Source: Cristatella mucedo | Lineage: Eukaryota; Bryozoa; Phylactolaemata; Cristatellidae | Reading direction: 5' to 3' | DNA: 21,696 nt | Assembly: GCA_009760855.2 (NCBI GenBank) | Contig: WPIO01000023.1 | Location: 5,770,001-5,791,696 of the forward strand | Shown here: in pieces, positions 19,116 to 21,696 of the stretch | How positions within the stretch are numbered: position 1 is the first letter of the stretch | How the letters are laid out: every line of letters starts with the position of its first letter | Position numbers and translations under genes: made by a program | Notes under the pieces: generated by a model | What the model was told of the DNA's origin: nothing | The model's database searches: none | The model's input: the letters and a program-made list of their open reading frames with translations, nothing else

Positions 19116-19206
19116 GACCCGAGCGAGCTATGGACGTGGTCAACGACTTCGGGTACAGCGACCAGCCCACAATCCACTGGTACCGACCACCAGCAACGAG
19201 AAACCG
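19116..19206 (+). CDS. Candidate internal exon (second of the pair)
   Basis: Seen: TTTTATATAGTGTGTTGGACAG acceptor, then the phase-1 codon completes as Gly and the frame reads PERAMDVVNDFGYSDQPTIH followed by WYRPPATRN. The donor is CCG|GTAAGT, a perfect consensus, in phase 2. The residue mix (acidic start, aromatic cluster, Pro-Pro turn) is strongly protein-like. The string PTIHWYRPP loosely recalls the C-strand tryptophan of an immunoglobulin-like domain, but no cysteine pair is present, so I do not assign a fold. The next exon is unclear; an acceptor near 19290 (CTGGCCAG) keeps phase but leads to low-quality sequence. Confidence 0.38.
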
Positions 19207-20400
19207 GTAAGTAGAGCAGGGCTTCTGACGGGTGGGCAACGAAGGCACACCAGCAGACACTCACATGCTACCGGACTGCTCCTGGCCAGGGCCGTCCTCT
19301 TCCGTGGCCACACAGATGCGCAATGCCCCAGAGCACGGGCTCAGACCTCGGGCTCGGGCCCTGGGCTGGCTAGTCCAGCAGCCCACCACCACGCTATCTC
19401 ACGTCCAAGCATACGTGGGCTGGCTAGTTGAGCTGCTGTCGTGGACAAAACTGCATAATGTAGGATGCTGCGATTAGCAGCTGTTTTGCCCGCTAGAGGC
19501 TGGCTGCCCGTAGTACGTCGTCTAATACATAATTACCTTGTCAGGGTCCCGTAGGCCTTAAAGAAGGCTGCCTGGCCTGCTTGGTCTACCCGTTTTGACA
19601 CCGATTGCAGTGCCGACGGCTTAGGCGTGACAGCGCTAAACTGGTTTTAAATCCAGCATGCTGCCTGCCTCGATGCAGCGAGTTTGTCTGCTGCGCCGTC
19701 CTAGTCGGCGGAATGGCCTTTGTTGGCGATATTGTCGTTTTCAAATTGATGGGGTTCAACTGCAGCTGCCGCTAGGAGAGCACAGCACCAATTGGCCATG
19801 TCAGGTTTCTCGACGGAGGTCCTTCGTGTGGCAGTTATCCCCACATGCTTCCTGCATGCTGTGTCAGTTAAGCACTCGGTAGTGGGGGCCTGGTCGTCGG
19901 CGTTGCAAACTGATGTCATGGGTAGTGCTCGGTGCCGCAGAGAAGCTATTAGATAGCTGTAGAACATGCATTATTCAGTCAGTGTCTGACTGGTCGGGCG
20001 GAGGCTCGAGGCAGTACATATGGTAAGTGGGCTTTGAAATCCAAGGCCTCAAGGACCGTGTGTAGAGGGGAGCAGCGTCGTCGGCGCGGACTCAATCGGC
20101 AGGCATCGGGACTCAGAAAAACTGGGACGGCTGACAGGATCGGTCTTTGCTCGAGGCAAATGCTGTTTCTGCTCTGGTGTCCACAGCTCGCGCGGGTGGC
20201 TTTGGAGTTTGACCACGTCAAGCAGATAGCGGGGTGACGGCAAAGCTTTGGGCAGATCGGTAATAATAATGATACTATTGACATTTGATAGAAGCGCCGT
20301 CATGAGAACGTTAAGCTCTTCTGGCGCTGTTTACATTTGCGTGCAAAGTGACATTGCGCACAATTAGGATAAGTAGTTATAGGAATGGGACGACTGCGTG
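19207..20400. other. No firm gene
   Basis: Short frames only. A small candidate exon may lie at about 19980-20024 (ATTATTCAG acceptor, peptide SVSDWSGGGSRQYI, donor ATG|GTAAGT), but its phase does not join either neighbour. No mobile element or RNA gene was recognised. Confidence 0.4.
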
Positions 20401-20407
20401 TGCGTCA

Positions 20408-20496
20408 CAGCACACACCCACACAGCAGCACACACAACACGCACACACGTTCACGTGAAGTGTGTGTGCGTGTGTGTGTTGTGTGTGTGTGTGTGG
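20408..20496. repeat. (CA)n / (GT)n imperfect palindrome centred on CACGTG
   Basis: CA-rich DNA (about 20408-20448) is followed by the perfect 10-bp palindrome TTCACGTGAA (20450-20459) and then GT-rich DNA (20460-20496). The arms pair as ACGCACACAC with GTGTGTGCGT. They continue with small slips, giving a long hairpin or cruciform whose tip holds an E-box hexamer. Confidence 0.8.
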
Positions 20497-20546
20497 CTGA
20501 TGTGAAGTGCGAGAGGCAGCATAAGGGTTTCTCGACTCTCGTGCAG

Positions 20547-20694
20547 AGCTCTCTGCCACTCTTGGTTTGCGGACTGGTCACGCGAGGACAATTTTGGACC
20601 CCTAACTACATCATGTCTGCTAAGTTAGTGTCTGGACGTGACTACCACCTCTTCTGTGCAATGCACACTTTCCCAGCATTATGTCTAAGCCGAG
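20547..20694 (+). CDS. Candidate internal exon, unidentified
   Basis: Seen: strong acceptor TTTCTCGACTCTCGTGCAG, 49 codons in phase 0, donor CCGAG|GTGAGT in phase 1. It begins with hydrophobic SSLPLLVCGLVTRG, followed by QFWTPNYIMSAKLVSGRDYH and LFCAMHTFPALCLSR. It is rich in aromatic and aliphatic residues; the start could be a membrane-associated or buried segment. The following intron would contain the hAT element at 20809. The next acceptor in matching phase is at 21125. One of the better exon calls by splice sites on both sides, but no family was recognised. Confidence 0.35.
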
Positions 20695-20808
20695 GTGAGT
20701 TGCGGCTTGACAGTGTTGGCGCGCGCACCTGGACTTTCTTCCGATGCTCGCACGGTGCGGGTTGCAGCTGGCTTGAAGAGAGGTCAGGCACTATTATAGC
20801 GTGGGAAC

Positions 20809-21017
20809 CAGTGGTTCTTAACCTTCCTAATGCTGCGACCCTTTAAGCGCCGTTCCTCGTGTTGTGCGTTGGCGACCTTCGGGCATTAAGCAAAAGTATT
20901 GGTGCTATTGAAAGTATGGTGTGTGTCGGATGGTCTTAGGGCGACCCTCGTGAAAGGAGTCGCTCCGACGCCCTCAAAGGGTGGTAGCAAACCCACAGGT
21001 TGTCGAGAACCGGCGTG
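20809..21017. mobile_element. SPIN-like hAT miniature transposon (non-autonomous)
   Basis: The left end starts CAGTGGTTCTTAACCTTCC and continues TAATGCTGCGACCCTTTAA. From memory of the SPIN/hAT consensus this differs at about one position in 38. The right part contains GATGGTCTTAG, GCGACCC, GTGAAAGG, CAAAGGG, and ACCCACAGGTT ending GAGAACC, in the order found in the other SPIN end, but with small insertions. The two termini are inverted repeats (CAGTGGTTCTtaACCT against the complement of AGGTTgtcGAGAACCggcgTG). There is no transposase frame, and about 200 bp is usual for the deletion derivatives. The 8-bp flanks (GTGGGAAC; CCCTCGCC) do not match, so the target duplication is lost or the end is misjudged. 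Confidence 0.8.
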
Positions 21018-21125
21018 CCCTCGCCACTAAGCTGGGAGGTGGTGGGGCAGTCGCAGTTGTAATGTCCGAGCGCCGCGCGTGAGCAGTTGCGTTGGCCACG
21101 ATCGGGTGTCTCGTTGAACTGACAG

Positions 21126-21532
21126 TAGTCGCGGTCACAGGCCTCCGCCTCTTCCTCCGGTCCATCTGGCCTCGTCTCGAGGCGTGTGCTCCACGATCAC
21201 GAGTCTCCCGCTGCATTCGACCTGACGGCTCCCGGGATGCTCGGCAGGCACGGCACTCGCTGTGCCGGGTGAGGTGGCCACGCCGCCTAGCCGATCCAAC
21301 GGCATCTGTGGCTCGGTCGGTGGCACACGACGGGCGGCCCAGCATCGGAGGCATTCGCATGCAGACGGAGCAGTCACAGACTCGGTCGAGGCGCTGGCGC
21401 TCGGCTGACAGGCGGGCGACTACGGCCGACTATCTACAGCGCCTCGTGTGGGTCCGGACGCATGACGGGAAAACAGTGGCCGGCTCCAGCGTCACTGGCC
21501 TCGGCAGAGCCTTCAGGGAAGGCGTTGCCAAG
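21126..21532 (+). CDS. Candidate exon, 135 codons, GC-rich
   Basis: Seen: CTGACAG acceptor at 21125 in the phase left by 20547-20694, an open frame of 135 codons, then AAG|GTGAGT donor (phase 0). The first two thirds is Arg-rich and may be non-coding read-through. The last 35 codons (DYLQRLVWVRTHDGKTVAGS, then SVTGLGRAFREGVAK) look like real protein. A later acceptor, such as CGCATGCAG near 21363 or ACTATCTACAG near 21439, would give a shorter exon. Minus-strand frames are also open here because stops are rare in GC-rich DNA. No family recognised. Confidence 0.3.
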
Positions 21533-21696
21533 GTGAGTGCTCCGTCGGGTTGCCCAACGCTGCTCGTTTCGTTTAGGCGGCGCGATGACGCACACTCGCG
21601 AGAGCGTTAGTGTGCGCATTGCTGCTCCTGTCTGCGGCAAGCGAGCTCTCGGACTTGCAGATTTTCGCCCAAAGCGTGGTTAGGAGACCGTGCAGG
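21533..21696. other. Window end, no supported feature
   Basis: If the exon ending at 21532 is real this is the beginning of its intron. A short inverted motif ACTCGCGAGAGCGTTAGTG lies near 21594 but is weak. Confidence 0.4.

Overview
The window looks like eukaryotic, probably metazoan, nuclear DNA of low gene density. There are no operons, no long uninterrupted reading frames outside simple repeats, and no bacterial ribosome-binding pattern. There are GT-AG-bounded open segments, a split A-box/B-box (tRNA-derived) SINE, a hAT-type miniature transposon and several hundred-base microsatellites. The sequence does not fix the species. A repeat-rich invertebrate such as a flatworm would fit, but that is a guess.

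Layout. 0-2.4 kb: a 23-bp tandem duplication, a cluster of perfect hairpins, CAG/CTG-rich DNA and a G-quadruplex-capable stretch. 2.4-2.7 kb: two phase-compatible candidate exons on + just before a GA tract. 2.9-5.4 kb: mostly featureless, with one CT tract. 5.38-6.91 kb: a (CA)n array of about 750 bp followed by a (CT)n/(TGTC)n array; both create long spurious ORFs. 7.29-8.10 kb: the best gene-end model, with three + exons joining in phase to a stop and an AATAAA about 315 bp later. 8.44-8.59 kb: a minus-strand tRNA-derived SINE. 8.65-10.6 kb: nothing supported. 10.6-11.9 kb: GA/GT repeats and minus-strand candidate exons. 12.7-13.3 kb: a CT tract, then GA, then GT, in inverted arrangement. 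13.9-21.7 kb: scattered + candidate exons, some joining in phase, interrupted by a second SINE fragment, a CA/GT palindrome and the hAT element at 20809-21017.

The exon candidates rest only on open frame, splice consensus, phase agreement and ordinary residue composition. None was recognised as a known family, so each is a hypothesis. They may belong to several genes; no pathway or joint function can be inferred.

The most solid and interesting item is the 209-bp hAT-like element, whose ends closely resemble the SPIN ('space invader') family known for repeated horizontal transfer between vertebrates and some invertebrates. I do not see a clear undescribed biological system elsewhere. The other notable signals are unusual simple-repeat architecture and hairpins.
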